In this document: positions 45,283 to 56,913 of the stretch, one piece after another | Numbering within the stretch: position 1 is the stretch's first letter | Layout of the letters: every line of letters begins with the position of its first letter | Assembly (NCBI RefSeq): GCF_014773395.1 | Contig: NZ_JACXAF010000020.1 | Coordinates: 1 to 64,000, forward strand | Source of the DNA: Neiella litorisoli | Lineage (GTDB): Bacteria; Pseudomonadota; Gammaproteobacteria; Enterobacterales; Neiellaceae | Direction: 5' to 3' | DNA length: 64,000 bases | The notes under the pieces: model-generated | What the model was told of the DNA's origin: nothing | The model's input: only the letters and a program-made list of their open reading frames with translations | The model's database searches: none | Position numbers and translations under genes: made by a program

Positions 45283-45307
45283 CCCGCGCACTAAGCGCGG
45301 GTTTTTT
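45283..45307 (+). terminator. leu attenuator
   Basis: CCCGCGC-ACTAA-GCGCGGG followed by six T. The end of the leader coding region (GCGCGGGT at about 45236-45243) is identical to the 3' arm and can pair with the 5' arm instead, forming an antiterminator when the ribosome stalls on the Leu codons. A ribosome at the leader stop would cover that segment and let the terminator form. Confidence 0.92.
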
Positions 45308-45379
45308 CGTTTTTGGCTCAATAGCTTTTTATAACGACGCCGCAGGTACGGCGAGCGTCACCAACTGGGAGATCACGTC

Positions 45380-48030
<2,651 letters not shown>

Positions 48031-48033
48031 TTC

Positions 48034-49431
48034 ATGGGCCAGACCTTATACGAGAAAGTCTTCAACGCCCACGTGGTGCGTGAAGTCGCAGGCGAAACCC
48101 CGCTCATTTATATCGATCGCCAATTGGCGCACGAAGTGACCTCACCACAGGCCTTTTCTGGCCTGCGCGCTGCTGGTCGTAAACTGCGTCAGCCAAGCAA
48201 AACCGTGGCGACCATGGATCACAACGTATCAACCCGATCGTTGGCAATTGATGCATGTGGCCCGCAATCTGAAACTCAGATGCTGACTCTGCGCGCTAAC
48301 TGTGAAGAATTTGGCGTCGAGCTGTATGGCATTGGCCATATCAATCAGGGCATCGTTCATGTCATGGGCCCAGAGCAAGGCTTAACCCTGCCGGGCACCA
48401 CTATTGTTTGCGGTGACTCTCACACAGCCACTCACGGAGCCTTTGGTGCCATCTCATTTGGTATTGGTACTTCTGAAGTTGAGCACGTGATGGCCACTCA
48501 GACTTTGAAGCAACCTCGCTTCAAAACGATGAAGGTACAGGTCAACGGCACTCTTGACCCGCGCTTAAGCGCCAAAGATGTAATTCTGGCGATTGCCGGT
48601 GTGACAGGCTCAGCTGGCGGTACTGGTTATGCCATCGAATTCTGTGGCTCAGCGATTGAAGCGCTAACCATGGAAGGCCGCATGACGCTGTGTAACATGA
48701 GCATCGAAATCGGTGCCAAAGTGGGCATGATCGCGCCAGATCAAACCACCATTGATTACATCCAAGGTCGTCCATACGCGCCCAAAGGTGAAGCATGGGA
48801 TGAAGCCGTTGAGTACTGGTCAACCCTGAAGTCGGATGACGATGCACAGTTCGACGCCGTGGTTGAACTGAATGCTGAAGACATCGCTCCTATGGTCACT
48901 TGGGGTACTAACCCAGGTCAGGTGATTGGCGTCAATGATGTGATTCCAACGCCAGAAGATTTTGCCGACGCCGTTGAAGCCGACTCCTGTGCTAAAGCTC
49001 GCGCCTACATGGGCATCGAAGCTGGCCAGAAACTGTCTGATCTGAAAGTTGATGTTGTATTCGTTGGCTCTTGTACCAATGGTCGTATCGAAGATATTCG
49101 CGCTGTTGCCGAAGTGGCGAAAGGCAAGAAAGTAGCCGACGGCGTTGAAGCCATTGTCGTTCCAGGTTCTGGCTTAGTGAAAAAACAAGCCGAAGAGGAA
49201 GGTTTGGATAAAATCCTGACCGATGCTGGCTTTGAATGGCGTCTGCCGGGCTGCTCTATGTGTTTGGCGATGAACGACGACAAATTAGGTGAAGGCCAAC
49301 GTTGTGCATCCACCTCAAACCGCAACTTTGAAGGTCGTCAGGGCCGCGGCGGTCGGACCCATTTAGTCAGCCCATCAATGGCTGCCGCAGCAGCAATTGC
49401 GGGCCACTTCGCAGACGTAAGGGAGATTTAA
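48034..49431 (+). CDS. leuC: 3-isopropylmalate dehydratase large subunit
   Basis: With LeuD, isomerises 2-isopropylmalate to 3-isopropylmalate using a 4Fe-4S cluster. It has 465 residues of aconitase type: [24 protein letters not shown], and the cluster cysteines in [12 protein letters not shown] and [11 protein letters not shown]. Third gene of leuABCD, 4 bp before leuD. Confidence 0.98.
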   Translation: MGQTLYEKVFNAHVVREVAGETPLIYIDRQLAHEVTSPQAFSGLRAAGRKLRQPSKTVATMDHNVSTRSLAIDACGPQSETQMLTLRANCEEFGVELYGIGHINQGIVHVMGPEQGLTLPGTTIVCGDSHTATHGAFGAISFGIGTSEVEHVMATQTLKQPRFKTMKVQVNGTLDPRLSAKDVILAIAGVTGSAGGTGYAIEFCGSAIEALTMEGRMTLCNMSIEIGAKVGMIAPDQTTIDYIQGRPYAPKGEAWDEAVEYWSTLKSDDDAQFDAVVELNAEDIAPMVTWGTNPGQVIGVNDVIPTPEDFADAVEADSCAKARAYMGIEAGQKLSDLKVDVVFVGSCTNGRIEDIRAVAEVAKGKKVADGVEAIVVPGSGLVKKQAEEEGLDKILTDAGFEWRLPGCSMCLAMNDDKLGEGQRCASTSNRNFEGRQGRGGRTHLVSPSMAAAAAIAGHFADVREI

Positions 49432-49435
49432 AACC

Positions 49436-50041
49436 ATGGCTGGAATTCAAACATTGACCAGCGTTGCAGCACCTTTGGATCGCTCCAACGTCGATACCGA
49501 TCAGATCATTCCTAAGCAATTTCTGACTAAAGTTGAACGTACCGGCTTTGGTGAGCACTGCTTCCACGACTGGCGTTATCTCGATGAGGCTGGCACTCAG
49601 ATAAACCCTGACTTCATTCTTAACCAGCCAACCTATGCCAGCGCCAATATTCTGGTCACTCGGGAAAACTTCGGCTGTGGCTCATCACGTGAACACGCGC
49701 CTTGGGCCTTAAAAGAAATGGGCTATAAGGTGATTCTGGCACCAAGCTTTGCCGATATTTTCTATGGCAACGCCATCAACAACGGCATGCTGCCAGTGAA
49801 GCTGAGTGACCAAGTCATTGACGTTATCATGAAGCAACTGCTAGCTGAGCCGGGCGCACAAATGACGGTCGATTTGGAAGCCAAGGTTGTCACAGCGCCA
49901 GATGGCAGCACTTACGATTTTGATCTCAACGACTTCCATCGCGAGTGCTTACTCAAAGGCTTGGACAGCATTGGCTGGACCTTGCAATTTGAAGATGCCA
50001 TCAGCGAATACGAAGCTAAGATCCCAGCTTGGCGCCGCTAG
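49436..50041 (+). CDS. leuD: 3-isopropylmalate dehydratase small subunit
   Basis: Partner of LeuC, forming the swivelling domain of the aconitase-like enzyme. It has 201 residues with [17 protein letters not shown] near the N-terminus and the substrate-binding loop [15 protein letters not shown]. Last gene of the operon; a strong terminator begins 26 bp later. Confidence 0.98.
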   Translation: MAGIQTLTSVAAPLDRSNVDTDQIIPKQFLTKVERTGFGEHCFHDWRYLDEAGTQINPDFILNQPTYASANILVTRENFGCGSSREHAPWALKEMGYKVILAPSFADIFYGNAINNGMLPVKLSDQVIDVIMKQLLAEPGAQMTVDLEAKVVTAPDGSTYDFDLNDFHRECLLKGLDSIGWTLQFEDAISEYEAKIPAWRR

Positions 50042-50066
50042 CCTGCTGAACAAGCACAACGTTAAC

Positions 50067-50092
50067 AAACCGGGCGCTGCCCGGTTTTTTTT
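50067..50092 (+). terminator. leuABCD terminator
   Basis: AACCGGGC-GCT-GCCCGGTT with a run of T directly after, placed just past the leuD stop codon. A standard strong Rho-independent terminator. Confidence 0.92.
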
Positions 50093-50128
50093 GATCATGT
50101 GTTCATTGAAATGATTGGTTTTCTGAGT

Positions 50129-50236
50129 AGAGGAAGTCGTTGCTTCTAGCTCGGACACGCCGTGAAATCATCCATGATGGCTCTACTGCAGCATCCCTGC
50201 TGCAGAAGGTCCTCGCCAGAAGCAACGACTCCCTCT
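50129..50236. repeat. Palindromic repeat element, copy 1
   Basis: A 108-bp element with 19-bp outer arms (AGAGGAAGTCGTTGCTTCT against its inverse at 50218-50236, one mismatch). Inside are a small hairpin ATCATCCATGAT and a perfect one, CTGCAGCA-TCCC-TGCTGCAG (50186-50205). The hairpin tip reads GCATCCCTGC. It is non-coding and shares its plan with copy 2 at 50267-50376, but the stem sequences differ. Confidence 0.7.
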
Positions 50237-50266
50237 GTAATGCCTAGCGCAATTGTTCAACCGAAT

Positions 50267-50376
50267 AGAGGTTGTTGTTTACCTCAAAGTAGTGCCTCAA
50301 AAAGCATGGATGCTTTTTGTGGAGCGCTCCATGGATGGACTTGAGCGTCACTTCTTTGAGGTAAATAGCGACCTCT
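50267..50376. repeat. Palindromic repeat element, copy 2 (inverted)
   Basis: A 110-bp element with 23-bp outer arms (20 of 23 paired; TTTACCTCAAAG and its inverse are perfect at 50278-50289 and 50354-50365). Inside lie the perfect hairpin AAAAAGCAT-GG-ATGCTTTTT and the palindrome GGAGCGCTCC next to CATGGATGG. Read on the minus strand, the tip is GCATCCATGC, as in copy 1, so the two are related but in opposite orientation. With the 50377-50493 stretch, where nothing was seen, this fills the gap after leuD. Confidence 0.7.
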
Positions 50377-50493
50377 GCAACCGAAATCACGCTCACAAAA
50401 CCCACCCTACTTCGGCTTTTTAATAAATATTCTGAATAGTTTGCCGATAATGACTTAACCTGCTTAATAACCCAACGAGTCGGAGGAATGCGC

Positions 50494-51459
50494 GTGTCAG
50501 TACATCAGATAAACCTTCGATTGATGCTCTCCCTATTCCTACTCGTCGGAGCGTTCAGCGCTCTGTGCCAAGCCGCCCCCCAAGAGCCACCGCAAATCGA
50601 GTTCAATAAAATCCCGCAAGGCGACCAGACTCTATACAGCTATGTGTGGAAAGATGCGCGAGGCAATCAACAGTACGTCAAAGCATCGCTCGACACCGAA
50701 CAAATGATGAACTCCAGCCGTGTTCATTATCAGTTTAAACCGCGACATTTGTCCGCCTACCTCGAACAAGCCATTCGTCGTGCCGAGGCCGACCTACCCG
50801 CCGGAGTGAATATGCGCCTGAGTAACTCCGGGTACAGCTATGCAGTTCGTTTAACCGGACGTGATAACGACGATGTCGCCGCGGCCAGAGCCCAGCTGAA
50901 TCAAGTGATTGCTGATGCAGAAGCGCAATACCTTGATGACCGTAACTTGGCAAAACTGCAAGACGGCTATGGCCAGCATGGCGTCATTCCCAATCACTTG
51001 TTTTATGCCAGCGCCAGTTTGCAGCCGCTCGCTCCGCTCATCACCGCGTTTTATAAACAAGTCCATCAACTGCCGCCTCACATCGCTCTCGAGCGGATCA
51101 TCAGCTTCGTGCAAGCAATTCCCTATAACGACTTAGAACGCCTGTCGGGTGGCTACCTACCGCCACCGTCTGTGATTAACGAAAACATGGGCGACTGCGA
51201 CTCCAAGGCGGCTCTGGCAATCGCTCTTATTCGAGGCGTTTATCCGCGACGCAAAATAGCCTTGGTTTACCTTAAAGAGCATGCCCTATTGGCTGCGCAG
51301 TTTAATTATGATGTTCAAGGTGACTGGTTTTATGGTGATGGCAGCCGATGGTTGCCGATGGAAGTCGCCGGGCCTGGGATTTTTCCGGTCGGTAAAGCAA
51401 GCCCGCAATCAGAACGTGAAATCAAAGCAAAAGCTTTTCGGCTGATGCCTGTTCCATAA
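50494..51459 (+). CDS. Secreted transglutaminase-like cysteine protein
   Basis: A 321-residue exported protein: signal peptide (about 1-27, ending LCQA) and a C-terminal papain/transglutaminase-like domain with putative Cys in NENMGDCDSKAALAIALI and His in YLKEHALLAAQF. A third residue may be the acidic position in PMEVAGPG. The GTG at 50494 is 7 bp from GGAGG and fits better than the ATG at 50488, which is only 1 bp away. It is unlike LapG outside the active-site region. Periplasmic hydrolase or peptidase role is inferred; substrate unknown. Single gene. Confidence 0.8.
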   Translation: MSVHQINLRLMLSLFLLVGAFSALCQAAPQEPPQIEFNKIPQGDQTLYSYVWKDARGNQQYVKASLDTEQMMNSSRVHYQFKPRHLSAYLEQAIRRAEADLPAGVNMRLSNSGYSYAVRLTGRDNDDVAAARAQLNQVIADAEAQYLDDRNLAKLQDGYGQHGVIPNHLFYASASLQPLAPLITAFYKQVHQLPPHIALERIISFVQAIPYNDLERLSGGYLPPPSVINENMGDCDSKAALAIALIRGVYPRRKIALVYLKEHALLAAQFNYDVQGDWFYGDGSRWLPMEVAGPGIFPVGKASPQSEREIKAKAFRLMPVP

Positions 51460-51491
51460 CAGAACAGGCCCAGATGAGTCACTGAAGTGAA

Positions 51492-52874
51492 CTAAAGTTG
51501 CTCTTCGGCAAACGAAGCCAAGCGGCTACGAACCACGCCATTGAGATAAACGTGGGCAGAGCCCTCAAAGTTCTTAAAACGCTCCGCAATATAGGTCAAA
51601 CCGGACGTCACCGGCGTTAAGTAGTTGCTATCAATCTGCGCCAAGTTACCTGAGCAAACAATTTTGGTTCCCTCGCCACAGCGAGTAATGATGGTCTTGA
51701 GCTGCGAGGCGGTTAAGTTCTGACACTCATCCAACAACACCAATGCATTTTGAATGCTGCGACCACGCATAAAGTTGACCGACTTAAACTGGATATTGGC
51801 TTTATCCATGATGTACTCCATCGAGCCATCCGGCGATTCATCATGGCGATGCAGCACTTCCAAAGTATCGGTCACCGCAGCCAGCCAAGGCGCCATTTTT
51901 TCTTCTTCGGTACCCGGCAAGAAACCAATTGATTCAGCAATTTCAGGCGTATTTCGAGTGACAATCACCTTCGAATAAATGCCTTTTTCAACCACCAACT
52001 CTAGAGCTGCAGCCAACGCCAATAGGGTTTTACCACAGCCAGCGGGGCCAGTTAGCACCACCAAATCCAAGCTTGGATCGAGTAGCGCATCCAGTGCCAT
52101 CGCTTGATAGACATTTTTCGGCTGCACGCCCCAAGCTTGACGCCCCATAATACGCTCACGGCCCAAGTCATGCAGGGTGACTTTGCCATCGCCTTTGGTC
52201 ACGACCCGAGCAGCAAACTGCTCGCTGGTGTCAATGATGTATTCATTGGGAAAGGCATCAGGTAACACAGACTCATCAACCACATGAAAGGTATCCCGAC
52301 CTTCTTGGAAGCTTTCACACTCGCCGACTTCATCCCAAAAGCCATGGTCGAGTTGGCGGAAACCTTTTGACATCAAGCTAACATCGGAAATCAACTGGTC
52401 AGTTCGGTAGTCCTCCACATGCTGCATGCCGGCGCCTTTGGCCTTCAAGCGCATGTTGATGTCTTTAGTGACCAACACCACCATCAATGGCGCTTTCTCG
52501 TTTTGCAGATATAGAGCGGTGTTGATAATTCGGTTGTCATTCTCTACGGCTGGCAAGAAGCCGCTTTTTTCAGGTAGGGCATGATCGGGGTATATCGACA
52601 AATGGCCGGACAGGTTCTCATCACCCGGCTTTTCCAACCGCACTCCTTCAGCAATTTCTTCTGGGGTGGCATCTCGCAAGGCATCATCAATGGCGCGAAT
52701 GGCAATACGCGCATCACGGCTGACGTCTTTGCGACGATCTTTGATGTGGTCAAGTTCTTCTAAAACCGTCATCGGGATGATGACATCGTGCTCTTGGAAA
52801 GAATAGATAGCGAGGGGTTCGTGCAGTAATACGTTGGTATCGAGAATGTAGACTTTCTTGTCTTCCTGACCCAT
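51492..52874 (-). CDS. PIN-PhoH ATPase (PhoH2 type)
   Basis: A 460-residue fusion of an N-terminal PIN nuclease domain (about 5-140; YILDTNVLLHEP and VLEELDHIK supply acidic metal ligands) and a C-terminal PhoH ATPase domain (about 220-455; Walker A TGPAGCGKTLLALA near 275, Walker B ALVLLDECQN). PhoH2 proteins of this layout are reported as sequence-specific RNA helicase-nucleases, in some cases paired with an antitoxin; no antitoxin gene precedes it here. The ATG at 52874 is 6 bp from GGGAG; the frame is open two codons further. Confidence 0.93.
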   Translation of the reverse strand: MGQEDKKVYILDTNVLLHEPLAIYSFQEHDVIIPMTVLEELDHIKDRRKDVSRDARIAIRAIDDALRDATPEEIAEGVRLEKPGDENLSGHLSIYPDHALPEKSGFLPAVENDNRIINTALYLQNEKAPLMVVLVTKDINMRLKAKGAGMQHVEDYRTDQLISDVSLMSKGFRQLDHGFWDEVGECESFQEGRDTFHVVDESVLPDAFPNEYIIDTSEQFAARVVTKGDGKVTLHDLGRERIMGRQAWGVQPKNVYQAMALDALLDPSLDLVVLTGPAGCGKTLLALAAALELVVEKGIYSKVIVTRNTPEIAESIGFLPGTEEEKMAPWLAAVTDTLEVLHRHDESPDGSMEYIMDKANIQFKSVNFMRGRSIQNALVLLDECQNLTASQLKTIITRCGEGTKIVCSGNLAQIDSNYLTPVTSGLTYIAERFKNFEGSAHVYLNGVVRSRLASFAEEQL

Positions 52875-53235
52875 AGGCAACTCCCACTGTTGGCCAATTG
52901 GATGGTCTCAGAGGCTGCTGCGCTGTGCTGTTTGCTCAGTTCAACAGCCCATAAGCGGCAACGTGATTGGTAACGAACCAATGCAGAGGTTACCTGCTAA
53001 GTTCTAGACTAAACTCTGTAATCCAAGATTGAAAGTGATTTGTTGGAGTCTGTTGCACTTGGTTGTCAGAATTATGAACAAGCCGACGTCGGCAACAAAA
53101 CGCCACAGCCCCAGATAAAAATAGTGACCTGACTGACGTCAAAAGGCACTCAATTTTTGCCACATTTTTCGGGTGATTGTCGGCGCGAAATCCATTACTA
53201 TGCGCGCCTTTCAAAATACCCTACAGGCTGAATTT
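52875..53235. other. Divergent intergenic region phoH-like / rapA
   Basis: A 361-bp stretch without a supported gene. It holds a perfect 12-bp palindrome GCCGACGTCGGC (53082-53093) and, near rapA, TACTAT (53196-53201), which could be a -10 but lacks a good -35. No terminator or repeat was found. Confidence 0.5.
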
Positions 53236-56133
53236 ATGCCCCATGCTATTGGCCAACGCTGGCTTAGTGATAATGAATCTGAACTTGGTATTGGTCTACT
53301 TAGCGACCTCGATGCCAGAACAGTAACGCTCTCATTCCCAGCGACGGGTGATCGCCGCGTGTACAACAAAAAAGATGCGCCGATTACTCGCTTAACATTT
53401 GCCGAAGGTGATGCAATTCGTCACTTGGACGACTGGCAAATGCAAGTGACCAGCATCGAAGAGAAGAATGGCGTGCTGGTTTACTTTGGCACCCATACAG
53501 AAACCGGCGAAAAAACCGGCCTGCTAGAAACAGAAATCCATCCGGCGATTATCGTCAACAAGCCGCAAGATCGCTTGTTTGCCGGTCAGGTTGATCGCCT
53601 TGAGCATTTTAATCTGCGCTACCAATGCTTACAGCAGCGCGCGCGTTTACAAAGCTCAGAACTACGAGGCCTAAATGGTGCTCGCATCGGCCTTATTCCG
53701 CATCAGCTGCACATTGCCAAAGAAGCTGGCCAGCGCTACGCACCTCGGTTGTTGCTCGCCGATGAAGTGGGGCTGGGCAAAACCATTGAAGCCGGTTTGA
53801 TTTTGCATCAGCAATTGCTCACTGAGCGCGCCCAACGAGTGTTAATTTTGGTGCCAGAACCATTGTTACACCAATGGTTGGTTGAGTTGCTGCGCCGCTT
53901 CAATATTGCCGCAGCGCTGTTCGACAAAGAGCGGGTTGCCGAAGCCATGCTTGACGGTCTGAACCCTTTCGAGACCGAACAAGTGGTGCTTTGTGCCCAA
54001 AGCTTGCTCAACAACAAAAAATACCATGAGGCCGCCGTTGAAGCCGGCTGGGACTTACTGATCGTCGATGAGGCCCATCACTTGAGCTGGGACAACGGCC
54101 AGCCAAGCCGCTCCTATCAACAGGTCGCCGAACTTGCCGAAGAAACACCGGGTTTGTTGTTGCTCACCGCAACGCCGGACCAATTAGGCCACGAGGGCCA
54201 CTTCGCCCGCTTGCGACTGCTCGATCCAAATCGCTTCCATGATTACCAATCATTTGTTGCCGAAGAGCAAAGTTACCAACAGGTTGCCGATGCTGCCAAT
54301 GCCTTACTAGACAAGCAAAAGTTAAGTGAAGCGCAACTGCAATTGCTCAACGAATTGATCAGCGAAAACGACATCGAACCACAGCTCAAATGCGTACAAG
54401 ACGGCAATCTTGCCGAGGAGTTGCGCGACCAAGCGCGCGGCGAATTACTCCAGCAATTGCTTGATCGCCATGGCACCAGCCGAGTGCTGTTCCGTAATAC
54501 TCGAGCAGCAATTAAAGGTTTCCCAAAACGCTGTTTAAACATCTCGGAGTTGGCCTTACCGAGTGCCTACCAAACGGCATTAAAACTAAGCCGAAAATCT
54601 GATCCACAAGAGCAATTACTGCAAGCCTTGTCACCTGAGCAAAGTTATTGCGAGCTCGAAGGCGACAGCGATGCGTGGTTAAACATTGATCCACGCCTTG
54701 ATTGGCTGATTGACACCTTGGCCGACGTTAAACCAGCCAAAGTACTGCTGATTTGCTCGCTCAAACGCACCGTGTTGCAGCTAGCCGAAGCGCTGCGCAA
54801 TAAAACCGGCATGCAGGTTGCCGTATTCCACGAAGACATGAGCATTGTCGAGCGCGATCGCGCTGCGGCCCACTTTGCCGACGACGAGCAAGGCGCGCAA
54901 ATATTGCTGTGTTCAGAAATTGGCTCTGAGGGCCGTAACTTCCAGTTTGCCCATCATTTAGTGCTGTTTGATTTGCCGTTGAACCCAGATTTGCTGGAGC
55001 AACGCATTGGACGCTTGGATCGAATTGGTCAGCAGCACGACATTCAAATTCATTTGCCGGTGTTTGCAGAAACCGCACAATTACGCCTGCTGCAATGGTT
55101 GCACCAAGGTCTCAACGCCATTGAGTCAACCTTGAGTATCGGCAAGCAACTGTACGATGAGTTTGAGCAACCACTCCTTGAGGGGCTGCGCTTGCAAACA
55201 GACGCCGAACATTGGCAACAATTACTCAACCACACCCGCCAACGGCGTGATGAGCTGATCGCCATGCTTGAATCCGGTCGCGATCGGCTACTGGAGATCA
55301 GTTCTCGTGGTCAAGGCAGCGCCGAGCAATTGGTTAATGCCATTGCCGAACAAGACGATGACATTGCGCTGACTCAATTTATGCTGCGGCTGTGGGATGT
55401 TTATGGCGTCAACCAAGACGAAAAAGGCGAGCAATGTATTGCCCTGATGCCAAGTGAAGGCATGTTGGGCGGCGACTTACCAACGCTCTCCGAAGAAGGC
55501 GCCACGGTCACGTTTGATCGCAAAACAGCATTGAGTCGGGAGGATGTGCAATTTTTAAGTTGGGATCACCCGATGGTCGCAGGCGCAGTCGACGCCATTT
55601 TGGGGACCACAACCGGCTCGACTAACGTCGCGGTGCTCAAAAACAAAGCCCTGCCAGAAGGCAGCTACATGCTGCAAGTGGTGTTTACCCTGCACGCGCC
55701 GGCGCCGGGACATTTGCAGCTCGCTCGCTTTTTACCGGCCGAGCCAATTCGACTGTTGCTGGACAAACGTGCCACTGACTTGTCGGATAAAGTCGACTTC
55801 GATCAACTCTCGCCGCAACTCAGTCCAATCGGCAAACACACTGCGACCAAATTGGTGGCAGCCCTACGCCAGCAATTACCGCCATTGCTGCGTACTGCTG
55901 AATCATTGGCCCAGCAACGAGCCGAGCAAGCTATGGTGCAAGCCAATCAACTGGCCGACGACTATTTTAGAGCGGAGCTTGATCGACTATCAGCCCTAAA
56001 AGCGGTTAACCCCAACGTCCGCGATGATGAAATTGATCACCTGCAATCGCAATCAGTGCTCGCTCAGCAGGCGCTGGAGCAGGCTCAGGTGAGACTTGAA
56101 TCCATTCAGCTGATTGTCGTCCATCACGCTTAA
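53236..56133 (+). CDS. rapA: RNA polymerase-associated ATPase RapA (HepA)
   Basis: SWI2/SNF2-type ATPase that binds RNA polymerase and helps it recycle. It has 965 residues against 968 in E. coli. Order: N-terminal Tudor-like domains (about 1-105), ATPase domain with ADEVGLGKT (Asp176 onward) and DEAH in IVDEAHHL near 278, helicase C domain with EIGSEGRNFQFAHHLVLFD and RIGRLDRIGQ, then C-terminal parts. The frame is open to 53173, but ATG 53236 gives MPHAIGQRWLSDNESELG, matching the family start. rluA follows, as in E. coli. Confidence 0.97.
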   Translation: MPHAIGQRWLSDNESELGIGLLSDLDARTVTLSFPATGDRRVYNKKDAPITRLTFAEGDAIRHLDDWQMQVTSIEEKNGVLVYFGTHTETGEKTGLLETEIHPAIIVNKPQDRLFAGQVDRLEHFNLRYQCLQQRARLQSSELRGLNGARIGLIPHQLHIAKEAGQRYAPRLLLADEVGLGKTIEAGLILHQQLLTERAQRVLILVPEPLLHQWLVELLRRFNIAAALFDKERVAEAMLDGLNPFETEQVVLCAQSLLNNKKYHEAAVEAGWDLLIVDEAHHLSWDNGQPSRSYQQVAELAEETPGLLLLTATPDQLGHEGHFARLRLLDPNRFHDYQSFVAEEQSYQQVADAANALLDKQKLSEAQLQLLNELISENDIEPQLKCVQDGNLAEELRDQARGELLQQLLDRHGTSRVLFRNTRAAIKGFPKRCLNISELALPSAYQTALKLSRKSDPQEQLLQALSPEQSYCELEGDSDAWLNIDPRLDWLIDTLADVKPAKVLLICSLKRTVLQLAEALRNKTGMQVAVFHEDMSIVERDRAAAHFADDEQGAQILLCSEIGSEGRNFQFAHHLVLFDLPLNPDLLEQRIGRLDRIGQQHDIQIHLPVFAETAQLRLLQWLHQGLNAIESTLSIGKQLYDEFEQPLLEGLRLQTDAEHWQQLLNHTRQRRDELIAMLESGRDRLLEISSRGQGSAEQLVNAIAEQDDDIALTQFMLRLWDVYGVNQDEKGEQCIALMPSEGMLGGDLPTLSEEGATVTFDRKTALSREDVQFLSWDHPMVAGAVDAILGTTTGSTNVAVLKNKALPEGSYMLQVVFTLHAPAPGHLQLARFLPAEPIRLLLDKRATDLSDKVDFDQLSPQLSPIGKHTATKLVAALRQQLPPLLRTAESLAQQRAEQAMVQANQLADDYFRAELDRLSALKAVNPNVRDDEIDHLQSQSVLAQQALEQAQVRLESIQLIVVHHA

Positions 56134-56150
56134 CGTGCGACTGCAAAATG

Positions 56151-56183
56151 AATGCGAGTTGCCCTACAATGGGCGCTCGCATT
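56151..56183. promoter_or_regulatory. Hairpin between rapA and rluA
   Basis: AATGCGAG-TT-GCCC-TACAAT-GGGC-G-CTCGCATT: a 12-bp stem with a small asymmetric internal loop, starting 18 bp after the rapA stop codon. No T-run follows. The loop TACAAT would be a good -10 hexamer, so the site could be a 3'-end structure for rapA, part of the rluA promoter, or both. Confidence 0.4.
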
Positions 56184-56216
56184 ATTGCCAGCAAAGTCAC
56201 TACCTGCCATCGCTAT

Positions 56217-56891
56217 ATGTCTGATTTTATTTATCAACCACCGACTGAGCCTTATCTCAAGGTACTCTATCTTGACCACGATCTGGTGGTGTTAGATAAA
56301 CCCAGCGGCTTGCTCTCGGTGCCGGGGCGTTTGCCGGAGCATAAAGATAGTTTGATGCTTCGGGTCCAGCGGGCGCTGCCCACGGCTATTGTCATCCACC
56401 GGCTCGACATGGCCACGTCAGGCATTATGGTGATGGCGCTAAACCGCCCTGCGATGAGCCATTTAGCGCGCCAGTTTCAACAGCGGCGACCACGCAAAAC
56501 CTATTCTGCATGGGTCGATGGCACAATTGCCAGCGATGGCGGTTTAATCGATCAGCCACTCATTTGCGATTGGCCTAATCGGCCCAAACAAATGATCGAT
56601 ACGACTCAGGGCAAGCCGGCCCAAACCTTATGGCAAGTGGCTGAACGCCGCGCCAATCGGACGTTAGTGAGCTTGCATCCGATCACCGGTCGCTCCCATC
56701 AGTTGCGCGTGCATATGCTGCATTTAGGCCACACCATTCTTGGTGATCAACTATACGGGACTGAGCGGCAAATACAGGCAGCTCCTCGGTTGCAGCTTCA
56801 TGCCAGCCACCTTCAACTTGACCACCCAGTCACAGGGCAGCGGATGAGTTTTGACAGCCCTGCGAATCTGGCGTTAGAGTTTCTCCACTAG
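56217..56891 (+). CDS. rluA: Pseudouridine synthase RluA
   Basis: Makes pseudouridine in 23S rRNA and certain tRNAs (positions 746 and 32 in E. coli). It has 224 residues: VVLDKPSGLLSVPGR, the catalytic Asp motif HRLDMATSG, LICDWPNRPKQ and the C-terminal HPITGRSHQLRVHML. It carries no S4 domain, consistent with RluA and unlike RluC/D. The frame is open 23 codons upstream, but ATG 56217 matches the family N-terminus; no clear ribosome-binding sequence is present. The rapA-rluA order is conserved with E. coli. Confidence 0.96.
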   Translation: MSDFIYQPPTEPYLKVLYLDHDLVVLDKPSGLLSVPGRLPEHKDSLMLRVQRALPTAIVIHRLDMATSGIMVMALNRPAMSHLARQFQQRRPRKTYSAWVDGTIASDGGLIDQPLICDWPNRPKQMIDTTQGKPAQTLWQVAERRANRTLVSLHPITGRSHQLRVHMLHLGHTILGDQLYGTERQIQAAPRLQLHASHLQLDHPVTGQRMSFDSPANLALEFLH

Positions 56892-56913
56892 TCCTTTTTG
56901 GCTCCACCCTGTT

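Noticed and set aside
50162-50344. 60-residue open frame inside the palindromic elements
   Set aside because: Composition follows the inverted repeats, with no ribosome-binding sequence and no family; treated as non-coding.
53082-53093. 12-bp palindrome GCCGACGTCGGC upstream of rapA
   Set aside because: Short, isolated and without a known regulator; noted only within the intergenic entry.
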